Positions 1 through 7,355 of a stretch of 64,000 nucleotides of DNA are shown here, piece after piece. A program made the position numbers and the translations under genes. The first letter of the stretch is position 1; the number at the start of each line of letters is the position of its first letter. The notes under the pieces are model-generated. The model saw only the letters and a program-made list of their open reading frames with translations, made no database searches and was not told where the DNA came from. Source of the stretch: an uncultured Bacteroidales bacterium (GTDB lineage Bacteria > Bacteroidota > Bacteroidia > Bacteroidales > Muribaculaceae); assembly GCA_902785925.1 (NCBI GenBank), contig CADAAI010000014.1, positions 61,341 through 125,340 on the forward strand, in the 5' to 3' direction.

Positions 1-1301
1 TTCACAACATCTTCAAAACTGTTACTTCTAACATACCCTTTTTTCACCTTGTTAAAGGCAAACTCTTCGATGAGCCCACGTTTTACAAGCCCCATAATAT
101 CACCTTTGGCAGTAGTGGCGCTAATAAAGAATTTGTTTTGAATATCCTTAACGGTGATGACCTCTTTAGGATTATCGACAAACAGTTTGACAATTTGTGC
201 CTGACGGTCATTGATGTTCCCTAACTGCAGGAATGCGTTAGCTGCTTTCTTTTCTTCTTGTTTTCTTTTCAGATACCCTTGAAGTTGTTTGAACGCAAGA
301 TTTAATACTCGAAGATTATATGCTACGAAATAACCAATATCACTATCATCAGCTTCAGAATACAGGAAGGATTTTTCATAGGCTTTCTTTGATTTTGCAA
401 TTACCCTTGAAATAGATAAGTACTCAGTTAACCAATACTTCTGTTTCAGCATATACCAGTAAAACAGCGCACGAGCCGTTCTGCCGTTGCCATCTGTGAA
501 CGGGTGCATATAGGCAATCATAAAATGTATGATTATACCTCGTATGATGGGATGAATGAAAACCTTGGGTTTTTCTTCATTAAAGAACTTGCATAGATCT
601 TTGACAAATTCAGGCAGTTCGGTATGAGTTGGTGGGTAATGCACGACTTCATGTGTAATTCCATCCTCAACTACAACATCATCACTGATGCGGAATCGCC
701 CGGCATCTTCGGGATTATCCAAAGTGCCCTCGGTCATCAGTCGATGAATTTGTAAAAGTAGTTCCCCAGTCAGTGGAATATCTTGATTTTGCACAACAAA
801 CTGGATCGTTTGGTAGTTGTTGGCTATCATCTGCTGTGATTTGCCTTTGGGGGTAATCTTCTTGCGTAACATGTCTTTCGCGACCTGCCGAGTAGTTGAT
901 GCTCCTTCTATCTGACTTGAGAATATGGCTTCTTCCATCAGGGAACTATTTAAGTATCTTTCCTTGTTGTCACCTGGAATGATTGAACTTGTTCCCCAAA
1001 AGCCTCCAAAGTTCATATCAAACTCATGGCACATTCGCTGCATTTGGTTGGTGATGCCCATGACAATACCATACTTTTCCCACACACGAACCCAACTCTT
1101 AATTCTGGAAACTTTGACATAAGTCCATAATTGTTCTGCAGAACATCCTTTAGGGCGTTTCTTATACTTAATACTATCCCAATATTCATAGTCTTCATTG
1201 AGTTTGTCAATTAGTACTGCTATTTCTTCACTGGGAGGATTGACTAAAGAGTCTAAAATCTTCTTATTGTCAATTTTTGGTGGGTTTTCTATTGAGCTCA
1301 T
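1..1301 (-). CDS. Fic family protein, class II (3' end outside window)
   Basis: Probable AMPylating (or related nucleotidyl-transferring) Fic enzyme acting on a cytosolic target. Read from an ATG at 1301, the reading frame stays open to the window edge, so the C-terminus is missing. The Fic core motif HPFTDGNGR starts at His266, the expected catalytic histidine. An N-terminal inhibitory helix motif SSQIEG (Ser128 to Gly133) matches the S/TxxxE/G pattern of class II Fic proteins, in which the Glu occupies the ATP site. After the Fic core, the segment around ISATTAKGDIMGLVKRGLI looks like a winged helix. An in-frame GTG at 1319 is an alternative start. No separate antitoxin gene is visible upstream. 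Two matching palindromes lie just upstream. The gene looks more AT-rich than its neighbours, which would fit transfer. The family call is firm; the substrate is unknown. Confidence 0.9.
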   Translation of the reverse strand, partial: MSSIENPPKIDNKKILDSLVNPPSEEIAVLIDKLNEDYEYWDSIKYKKRPKGCSAEQLWTYVKVSRIKSWVRVWEKYGIVMGITNQMQRMCHEFDMNFGGFWGTSSIIPGDNKERYLNSSLMEEAIFSSQIEGASTTRQVAKDMLRKKITPKGKSQQMIANNYQTIQFVVQNQDIPLTGELLLQIHRLMTEGTLDNPEDAGRFRISDDVVVEDGITHEVVHYPPTHTELPEFVKDLCKFFNEEKPKVFIHPIIRGIIIHFMIAYMHPFTDGNGRTARALFYWYMLKQKYWLTEYLSISRVIAKSKKAYEKSFLYSEADDSDIGYFVAYNLRVLNLAFKQLQGYLKRKQEEKKAANAFLQLGNINDRQAQIVKLFVDNPKEVITVKDIQNKFFISATTAKGDIMGLVKRGLIEEFAFNKVKKGYVRSNSFEDVV

Positions 1302-1329
1302 TTTATTTTGATTTGCCACAAAAATAAGA

Positions 1330-1364
1330 AATTCTTTCCAGTCTTTAAAGAATTGGAAAGAATT
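1330..1364. repeat. 35-bp near-palindrome, copy 1, upstream of fic
   Basis: The outer arms AATTCTTTCCA and TGGAAAGAATT are perfectly complementary around a TCTTTAAAGA centre. The same 35 bases recur at 1405-1439 with one substitution. The copies begin exactly 75 bp apart. Position just before the fic start suggests an operator. A terminator role is less likely because no T-tract follows on either strand. Confidence 0.7.
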
Positions 1365-1404
1365 AGAAAGGAATTAGAACTGGATTTAATAATAATTAAC
1401 ACTC

Positions 1405-1439
1405 AATTCTTTCCAATCTTTAAAGAATTGGAAAGAATT
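1405..1439. repeat. 35-bp near-palindrome, copy 2, upstream of fic
   Basis: Second copy, differing from the one at 1330-1364 at one base (A for G next to the left arm). It is followed by a partial extra GGAAAGAATT unit. It lies between the end of the amylase gene and the fic start. Confidence 0.7.
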
Positions 1440-1470
1440 GGAAAGAATTACCCTGATTGTACTTACTGTA

Positions 1471-2889
1471 TTATTTGCTCAAGATGTAGGCTGTCATGGG
1501 TTCTAGAGTGGCATTGAGGACGCCTTTTTTCACTTGAAGTTGTTGCTTGGTTACAGCGTCACGATATTTACCATTTTCAATGGTTACTGGAATAGAAACT
1601 GTAGCTGCCTGCTCGTCGAGATTGATGATCACTGCAGCTTTCTTGCCTCGCTCCACAATAATCTGCTTACCATTGTCGCTAATTATTATATTTTCGGGCT
1701 CATTGGCATTGATGTGACGGAACTCATTGACAGCGTGCACTGCAGGGTGCTTGAACTCATCATTACCAACTTTGCCAATCTCGTTATCTCCCCAGTAGTT
1801 GTCGCGTGTGCTTCCGTGAGGACGTGAGTAGAAAAGAGGGGTGCCATACTGGCGCGCAGTTAGGAATACCCATCCCAGGCGAACGAGTTCGTCGCTCATG
1901 CCAGCCGATTCATGGGCATTACAATAGGTGTCGTGCGACTCTACCCAAGTAACTAAATGGGCGGGGTCAACACTGTGATGCCAGTTGAGCAGGTCGCCTT
2001 CCTTGGCATTGTGCTTGTTGAGAACATTACGCAGCACCCATCCATAGCTACTTGCTGTGAGGTCCATATACTTGGCATAGCCTTGCTCAGGAACATTTCG
2101 GTCCTGAAGCACCTCACCATAAATGAAAAGCTGGTCACGAGGGATTGAGAGCCATAATCCTTTTACTGCTTTACGTCCCATGGCGACATCCCAGAAGTCG
2201 TTTTGTGGCGATTTGGGGTCACGAGGTTCGTCGGGCAAACCAATGTGCTTTGCGGTGTCATATCTGAAACCGCGGGCGCCACATGCTAGCACATCGTTCA
2301 CATACTGCATGTAGTAATATTGGAAATCGGGATTCTCGGTATTTACGTCGGGGAGTGTTCCCATTTCGCCAGTAGTACACTGGTATCGGTCGCTATAGTC
2401 ATTTATGGGCCATAGTCCGTTAGCATGGAATAGGTTCTCGCGTCCATTCACTGCACTGTCGAGTCGTGCATTTATGTGTGAGCGGTCAATTACTGTGTGG
2501 TTTGGGAGAACGTCGACTATCACTCTCAAGCCTAGGCTGTTGGCCTTGTCACACATTGCTTTGAATTCATCACGAGTACCCAATTGGTAGTTGCCAATAG
2601 TCCAATCGGTGGGTTGATAGTGATAGTACCACTTTCCGTTGCCAAAGAGTTGCCGTCCTCCGTTGTCGCCAACGTAGCATTCATTGATGGGTGACGTTTG
2701 CACGATGGTATATCCAGCTTCTTTGATTTCTTGCAGGTGTTGGGAGATGGTGTTGAACGACCATGACCAAGCGTGGAGGATAATCTCGTTGTTGCCCACG
2801 GCATTAGTGCTTTGTGCTGCCACATTAGTTGCTGGTGCAAGGCACATCAGCACGACTGCAATGGCAAGGTGTTTCAATTTTGTTGACAT
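1471..2889 (-). CDS. Secreted alpha-amylase, GH13 family
   Basis: Exported alpha-glucan hydrolase. Residues 1-25 form a signal peptide ending in the VAAQ cleavage site, so the enzyme should act in the periplasm or at the surface. A (beta/alpha)8 GH13 barrel fills most of the 472 residues. Region I is DVLPNH (126-131), the nucleophile is Asp211 in GFRYDTAKH, the acid/base is Glu259 in YGEV, and the transition-state Asp is Asp320 in ESHD. All catalytic residues are present. The last 80 or so residues look like the usual C-terminal all-beta domain. No SusC/SusD genes are nearby, so this is not an obvious polysaccharide utilisation locus. The family and catalysis are clear; exact substrate (starch, maltodextrin) is inferred. 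Confidence 0.93.
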   Translation of the reverse strand: MSTKLKHLAIAVVLMCLAPATNVAAQSTNAVGNNEIILHAWSWSFNTISQHLQEIKEAGYTIVQTSPINECYVGDNGGRQLFGNGKWYYHYQPTDWTIGNYQLGTRDEFKAMCDKANSLGLRVIVDVLPNHTVIDRSHINARLDSAVNGRENLFHANGLWPINDYSDRYQCTTGEMGTLPDVNTENPDFQYYYMQYVNDVLACGARGFRYDTAKHIGLPDEPRDPKSPQNDFWDVAMGRKAVKGLWLSIPRDQLFIYGEVLQDRNVPEQGYAKYMDLTASSYGWVLRNVLNKHNAKEGDLLNWHHSVDPAHLVTWVESHDTYCNAHESAGMSDELVRLGWVFLTARQYGTPLFYSRPHGSTRDNYWGDNEIGKVGNDEFKHPAVHAVNEFRHINANEPENIIISDNGKQIIVERGKKAAVIINLDEQAATVSIPVTIENGKYRDAVTKQQLQVKKGVLNATLEPMTAYILSK

Positions 2890-2924
2890 AAGTGATTATT
2901 TTAAAAGTTATTGATTTCTTAGTG

Positions 2925-3461
2925 CTATTTACTCAAGTTTTTGAGGTGTGTTTTCAGGAGTTTTGTTGCTTGGCCATAAGGGCTTGAGGTAACGCTGGCG
3001 AAATAGGCTGCCATAGTGGTAGTGTAGGTGCAGCGGAAATAGCCTTTGCCAAACAATTCCTCTTCGGTGAAGCTTTCGGCAAGTTGCATCATCTCTTGGT
3101 GAGTTTGGCTCAACAGTTTTTGTGCTTGGTCAAATGTCGTGCTTTGATGCTTTTCTACCAGCATTTTGTCCATCTCGTGGTAGTTCTTGCGGTATTCGTC
3201 GGGTAGATAGTCTCGTTGCTTTCCATTGCGGATGTTGTTGACAAACTCGCGCATCAACACTTGCCATTCATAGAGGTGAATGAGGAGGTCACGTGGGCAT
3301 TGGTCATAAATCCATCGGGCACCACATTTCTTGGGATCGCTAGCGAAATGGAACGGCGCTTCGATTTCGGAGGAATTCATTTTCCCTATTTGTTCATTGA
3401 GTTTTGTATAGCTGTCGGCCATAGCAGCCAGCAGTTCTTGTTTTGTCTTGGGGTTTGCCAT
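2925..3461 (-). CDS. ClbS/DfsB family four-helix bundle protein
   Basis: A 178-residue soluble protein of the ClbS/DfsB (DUF1706) family. The type member ClbS protects colibactin producers from their own genotoxin; most relatives have no assigned role. Recognisable features are the N-terminal MANPKTKQELL helix, the central PRDLLIHLYEWQ helix with its conserved His and Trp, and the C-terminal YTTTMAAYFASVTSSPYGQA segment typical of the family. There is no signal peptide. It lies between the amylase and the C69 dipeptidase on the same strand, but no colibactin-like synthesis genes occur in the window. A general protective or stress role is only an inference. Confidence 0.75.
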   Translation of the reverse strand: MANPKTKQELLAAMADSYTKLNEQIGKMNSSEIEAPFHFASDPKKCGARWIYDQCPRDLLIHLYEWQVLMREFVNNIRNGKQRDYLPDEYRKNYHEMDKMLVEKHQSTTFDQAQKLLSQTHQEMMQLAESFTEEELFGKGYFRCTYTTTMAAYFASVTSSPYGQATKLLKTHLKNLSK

Positions 3462-3493
3462 CGTTCTATATTATTTAGAAGGTGTTGTAATTA

Positions 3494-5176
3494 TTACATG
3501 TAGGAGGTGTCGAGGTTATCGGTTGGAGGCACTTCGTAGCGGGTGCCAGTTGACTTGTGAATCTGGCGGCGGGCTTTGGGGCTCATACCGGGGCGTGAGA
3601 GGCGTGGACGGAATCCACTGGAGTTGCGCTTATACACGCCGTTCTCGTCTTCTTCGCGAATGACGCCGTCGTTGTATTTCACTATCATGTGATAAGCCAT
3701 CTGTCGCCAGCGTGCAACCATCTGGTTACCCACTTGGTCGCCATAGTCGCTTAATAGGTTGATGGCGCTGTTGCGGTCGTTGTTGAGCAAAGCAAGGGCT
3801 CGTTTTTCAATTTCGCCCTGACGGTTGAAGTAGCTAGCTTGCAGTGAGTCGCGCACTTGCTCGAGTTCGGGATAGAGTAGGCTCCATCGTAGATACACCA
3901 TGTTGCTCACCCAGTTGCATACCCAATAGGCACTTTCGTCGCTAAAGTGGAAAGCGTCGGCGTCAGGCACGTTGTAGCAGTGAGGCACGCGGTTGGCGCA
4001 GCAATAAACAGGCGTGTAGGCCACCATGCCACTGTCATCATTTCCCCACCATGTAACGCCACCCACCTCGCGTGGCATGAAGCTGCGCAGCTGGCTCACA
4101 AAGGTGAATGCGGTGTGGGCAGTCGATACGGCACGTTCGTTGAACATGGTAGTGCCATTGTCGTCGTAGCGTAAAGGTTGCGGACGGAATGGAGTGTCGT
4201 AGATTCCTGCTCCTGGGTCGTCCTCATCATTAAAGGAGAACGGTGTTCCCTCAAGGTGGTCACGCAGGCATTCAATCACAGTATTAACGCTAAGTGGTTT
4301 GTCGGGAATTATCCACATGGGCAAGGGTTCAACCTCACTCATTGGTTTTATTCCTTCAACATAGGGGATGTAACGATCCATACCTCCAGTCAGGCGGCGA
4401 TAGATTGACCAAACGCGCGAGTCGCCTAGACGGCGGCCTCCGAAGGTGGGTGGATTGTAGGCGTCGCAAAAGCTGAAATCCTTGTCACGCCCCTTGAAAT
4501 ATCCACGCTTGCGGGCAAAACTGATGCAGTTGCGAGAAATTTTCACGTTGGCGGTGTCATTGAGATTGACGCGACGTATGCGGCTTTGGTTGGCATGCGC
4601 CATTACTGCATTGTCGGGCACTCGCACCGCAATCCACACCACGCTCTTGCTGCCAGGTCCACATCCTATCATTTCGAGAACCCATGCTTCGTTGGGGTCG
4701 CACACCGTAAACGACTCGCCCGAGCTGCAGAATCCGTATTTGTCAACCAGACTAGTCATCACGTCGATTGCCTCGCGAGCAGTGCGAGCGCGTTGTAAAC
4801 CTAGATCCATGAGCGAACCGTAATCAATTATGCCGGTTGTGTCAATCAGTTCCTCGCGTCCATCGAAGGTGCTCTCACCAATCGACACCTGCCATTCATT
4901 GATGTTTCCATTTACTAGATAAGTAACAGGCGCCTCGGGTATTTGCCCATGATAAACGCGTGTGTCGTGGTCATGTATTTTGCGCATCGTGCCGGCAGGG
5001 TGTGTGCCGGCCTCAAACCGGTACATCTTGTGCATAGCACCCCACGAGTCGATATTGTAGGTGCACATCACCGAGCCGTCGACACTTGCCTTTTTTCCTA
5101 CTAGAATGCTTGTGCAGGCTTCGCTATGTGGCAAACACATCGCAACCACTGCTATCAATGACAATAACTTTTTCAT
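3494..5176 (-). CDS. C69 family dipeptidase (secreted)
   Basis: An N-terminal-nucleophile dipeptidase of peptidase family C69. The signal peptide (residues 1-20, ending SEA) is followed directly by Cys21 in CTSILVGKKAS, so signal cleavage would expose the catalytic cysteine. Further family features are the segment around SVMCTYNIDSWG and the later ESFTVCDPNEAWVLE block. The 560-residue length fits the family. Probable role: cleavage of dipeptides in the periplasm for amino-acid scavenging. It is preceded by a TATCTTTG promoter element at 5207-5214. The call is strong; the preferred dipeptides are unknown. Confidence 0.9.
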   Translation of the reverse strand: MKKLLSLIAVVAMCLPHSEACTSILVGKKASVDGSVMCTYNIDSWGAMHKMYRFEAGTHPAGTMRKIHDHDTRVYHGQIPEAPVTYLVNGNINEWQVSIGESTFDGREELIDTTGIIDYGSLMDLGLQRARTAREAIDVMTSLVDKYGFCSSGESFTVCDPNEAWVLEMIGCGPGSKSVVWIAVRVPDNAVMAHANQSRIRRVNLNDTANVKISRNCISFARKRGYFKGRDKDFSFCDAYNPPTFGGRRLGDSRVWSIYRRLTGGMDRYIPYVEGIKPMSEVEPLPMWIIPDKPLSVNTVIECLRDHLEGTPFSFNDEDDPGAGIYDTPFRPQPLRYDDNGTTMFNERAVSTAHTAFTFVSQLRSFMPREVGGVTWWGNDDSGMVAYTPVYCCANRVPHCYNVPDADAFHFSDESAYWVCNWVSNMVYLRWSLLYPELEQVRDSLQASYFNRQGEIEKRALALLNNDRNSAINLLSDYGDQVGNQMVARWRQMAYHMIVKYNDGVIREEDENGVYKRNSSGFRPRLSRPGMSPKARRQIHKSTGTRYEVPPTDNLDTSYM

Positions 5177-5206
5177 AATTATAAGGCTCTTATTAAAAAT
5201 CTACCA

Positions 5207-5214
5207 CAAAGATA
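5207..5214 (-). promoter_or_regulatory. -7 element (TATCTTTG) for the C69 dipeptidase gene
   Basis: Exact match to the Bacteroidota TAnnTTTG -7 element, about 30 bp before the dipeptidase ATG. No good TTTG lies at the -33 distance, so confidence is moderate. Confidence 0.45.
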
Positions 5215-5270
5215 ATGTTTTTTTGTTAGAATAACTGTGTGGACTGGAATTATACTGCTATGGAGGGAAT

Positions 5271-5301
5271 AAAAAAGCCATCTCGCTTGATTGAGATGGC
5301 T
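5271..5301 (-). terminator. Rho-independent terminator after the LuxR-type gene
   Basis: On the minus strand AGCCATCTC and GAGATGGCT form a perfect 9-bp stem with an 8-nt loop, followed by a run of six T. It lies 28 bp past the stop of the regulator gene. Confidence 0.8.
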
Positions 5302-5328
5302 GTTGGGGTGTACCTCATGGTAACAAAT

Positions 5329-5544
5329 TCAATCTAGATCTATCAAATGTAGTCTATATGCTTTACCTATGAGTTCTGCGACATTGCGTGAATCTGTCTT
5401 TTGAAGCAGCTGCTTACGATGATATTGCACTGTATTGATTGAAATATACAGCTTCTCGGCGATCTCTCGACTGCTTAAACCTTCAACAAGAAATTTCAGA
5501 ACTTCTCGCTCTCGCACCGTCAAATCTTTAATGGTGTGTGTCAT
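5329..5544 (-). CDS. Stand-alone LuxR-type HTH protein (71 aa)
   Basis: A minimal DNA-binding protein made of one GerE/LuxR helix-turn-helix. The stretch LTVREREVLKFLVEGLSSRE followed by IAEKLYISINTVQYHRKQLL covers the four helices and the recognition helix. No receiver, PAS or other sensory domain is encoded. I chose the ATG at 5544. A longer in-frame start (GTG at 5595) exists, but a probable promoter -7 element overlaps it. It is monocistronic with its own terminator. Targets are unknown; partnership with a separate sensor or autonomous control are both possible. Confidence 0.8.
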   Translation of the reverse strand: MTHTIKDLTVREREVLKFLVEGLSSREIAEKLYISINTVQYHRKQLLQKTDSRNVAELIGKAYRLHLIDLD

Positions 5545-5581
5545 ATAATATAATTTGTTAAGAGTTTCTGTAAAGCAAACG

Positions 5582-5613
5582 CAAATTAATAACACAATAT
5601 AATAAATTCCAAA
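5582..5613 (-). promoter_or_regulatory. Promoter of the LuxR-type gene
   Basis: On the minus strand TTTG, a 20-bp spacer, then TTAATTTG (one mismatch to TAnnTTTG), placed about 40 bp before the ATG at 5544. The region from here to 5797 is AT-rich with no gene seen. Confidence 0.4.
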
Positions 5614-5797
5614 TAATTATAAACTTTTTTGAGGCAATTTCAACAAAACTACCTCTTTTAGTAGCAAAAAAGTGATAGTAAAGAGAGTCTTTGTTGAAAT
5701 AGCGATTTTAGTACTATCAAAAAGTGCCTATAATTTGTAATAGTGAACACTAAAGTGTGACTAAAGTAATTTTTTTTGAAAAAAAGTTGGGAAAAAT

Positions 5798-5828
5798 TTT
5801 GTCAGTTTAAAAAATGTGTGTAACTTTG
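5798..5828 (+). promoter_or_regulatory. Promoter of tRNA-Asp
   Basis: TTTG at 5798-5801, a 19-bp spacer, and TAACTTTG at 5821-5828: a full Bacteroidota sigma-ABfr consensus. The expected transcription start is about 10 bases before the mature tRNA. Confidence 0.8.
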
Positions 5829-5845
5829 CACCGCAATTTCCAAAT

Positions 5846-5919
5846 GGTGCGTTAGTTCAGTTGGTTAGAATGCCTGCCTGTCACGCAGGAGGTCGCTGGT
5901 TCGAGTCCTGTACGCACCG
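5846..5919 (+). tRNA. tRNA-Asp (anticodon GTC)
   Basis: A complete cloverleaf. The acceptor arms GGTGCGT and ACGCACC pair, the D arm runs GTTC...GAAT, and the anticodon stem CCTGC/GCAGG encloses the loop CTGTCAC with anticodon GTC. The T loop is TTCGAGT. The T stem GCTGG/CCTGT has a central T-T mismatch and a terminal G-T pair, slightly weaker than usual. The discriminator is G, and CCA is not encoded. It stands alone. Confidence 0.95.
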
Positions 5920-5936
5920 CAAGTGGAGAGAGGAGA

Positions 5937-5980
5937 AGAGCGAAGATGTGCTTCGGCACTATTCGCTCTTTCTTTGTTTT
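5937..5980 (+). terminator. Terminator downstream of tRNA-Asp
   Basis: AGAGCGAA pairs with TTCGCTCT, with a small internal loop and an inner GTGC-TTCG-GCAC stem-tetraloop, followed by a T-rich tail. It starts about 18 bp after the tRNA. Confidence 0.75.
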
Positions 5981-5988
5981 AATAAGTT

Positions 5989-6023
5989 GAGCACCACACT
6001 GGTTTTGAAGCCAGGTGGTGCTC
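5989..6023 (-). terminator. Hairpin downstream of serS
   Basis: GAGCACCAC plus CTGG pair with CCAG plus GTGGTGCTC around a short loop, with one bulged A. It lies 30 bp past the serS stop, in the convergent gap between tRNA-Asp and serS. No strong T-tract follows, so its role as a terminator is inferred from position. Confidence 0.55.
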
Positions 6024-6052
6024 TACAGTTATTATGACCAGTATAGTGAAGA

Positions 6053-7324
6053 TTAGTCTATTATGTCAAATCCTGTGTACTTTTGTAAAGCAGCAGGAAT
6101 GCGGATGCCCTCAGGAGTCTGGTTGTTCTCAAGCAGTGCAGCCACGATGCGTGGCAGTGCAAGAGCTGAGCCGTTGAGGGTGTGGCACAGGTGTGTCTTC
6201 TTGTCGTCGCCACGATAGCGGCATTTTAGACGGTTGGCCTGATAGGTCTCAAAGTTAGATACTGAGCTCACCTCGAGCCAGCGTTTCTGTGCAGCGCTCC
6301 ACACCTCGAAGTCGAAGGTGATTGCACTGGTGAAACTCATGTCACCGCCACACAGTCTTAGTATGTGCCATGGCAACTCGAGTTTCTCGAGCAGTCCTTG
6401 CACGTGGTCCTTCATTTCCTCGAGTGCGGCATAGCTGTCTTCGGGGCGCTCGATGCGCACGATTTCCACTTTGTCGAACTGGTGCAGGCGATTCAGACCT
6501 CGAACGTCCTTGCCATAGGAACCTGCCTCACGACGGAAGCAAGCGCTATAGGCACAGTTTTTCTTAGGCAGCTCATCCTGACCGAGAATCACGTCGCGGT
6601 AGATGTTGGTCACAGGCACCTCGGCAGTGGGGATAAGGTAGAAGTTGTCGACTTGGCAGTGGTACATTTGTCCTTCCTTGTCGGGAAGTTGTCCTGTTCC
6701 CAGACCTGAAGCTTCGTTGACAACCAGTGGAGGCTCAATCTCGACATAACCTGCCTTGCTGGCCTCGTCGAGGAAGAACTGGATGAGTGCTCGCTGCAGC
6801 TTAGCTCCCTTGCCCACGTAGACGGGAAAGCCTGCTCCAGTGATTTTCACGCCTAGGTCAAAGTCTATTAGGTTGTATTTCTTGGCGAGTTCCCAGTGGG
6901 GTAGGGCATCATCGGCGAGATGTAGCTCAGGTCCGCCAGTCTTTTCCACAACGTTGTCCTCGGCAGTGAGACCCTTAGGCACACCCTCGTAGGGGACATT
7001 GGGGATAGAAAGCAGAATCTCGGTAATCTCATTGGCGGCAGCGCTCATCCTGTCGTCTATTTCCTTGTTAGTGGCTTTGAGGGCTGCCACGGCAGCCTTG
7101 GCTTGTTCGGCCTCTTCGCGCTTGCCTTGCTTCATGAGGGCGCCAATCTGTGCCGCCATCTTGTTGAGTTGCGAGGCATTATCGTCGCGCTCCTTTTGTG
7201 CAGCGCGCCTTTGCTTGTCGAGTTCTACAACTTTCATGATGGGCTCACGTGCGTCAAAATTTTTGACGGCCAAGCGCTCAATCACATGTTCTGGGTTCTC
7301 GTTGATAAATTGTAGTGTTAACAT
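6053..7324 (-). CDS. serS: Seryl-tRNA synthetase
   Basis: Charges tRNA-Ser with serine (class II aminoacyl-tRNA synthetase, cytosol). The first 110 or so residues form the long antiparallel coiled-coil arm that grips the tRNA-Ser variable arm (QRRAAQKERDDNASQLNKM region). The catalytic domain follows, with the TAEVPVTNIYRD serine-binding block, motif 2 around CFRREAGSYGKD and motif 3 around LNGSALALPRIVAALLE. The 423-residue length is normal. It starts 31 bp downstream of ftsZ on the same strand and may be read through from the division cluster. Confidence 0.97.
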   Translation of the reverse strand: MLTLQFINENPEHVIERLAVKNFDAREPIMKVVELDKQRRAAQKERDDNASQLNKMAAQIGALMKQGKREEAEQAKAAVAALKATNKEIDDRMSAAANEITEILLSIPNVPYEGVPKGLTAEDNVVEKTGGPELHLADDALPHWELAKKYNLIDFDLGVKITGAGFPVYVGKGAKLQRALIQFFLDEASKAGYVEIEPPLVVNEASGLGTGQLPDKEGQMYHCQVDNFYLIPTAEVPVTNIYRDVILGQDELPKKNCAYSACFRREAGSYGKDVRGLNRLHQFDKVEIVRIERPEDSYAALEEMKDHVQGLLEKLELPWHILRLCGGDMSFTSAITFDFEVWSAAQKRWLEVSSVSNFETYQANRLKCRYRGDDKKTHLCHTLNGSALALPRIVAALLENNQTPEGIRIPAALQKYTGFDIID

Positions 7325-7355
7325 TATGTATTGCTAATATATTTTTAAGTTAGGA

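Noticed and set aside
1..1301. Truncated fic pseudogene
   Set aside because: The frame is open to the window edge with all motifs intact, so the missing end is due to the window boundary.
1308..1517. 69-codon plus-strand frame over the twin palindromes
   Set aside because: The peptide is a direct translation of the repeats and shows no independent coding signal.
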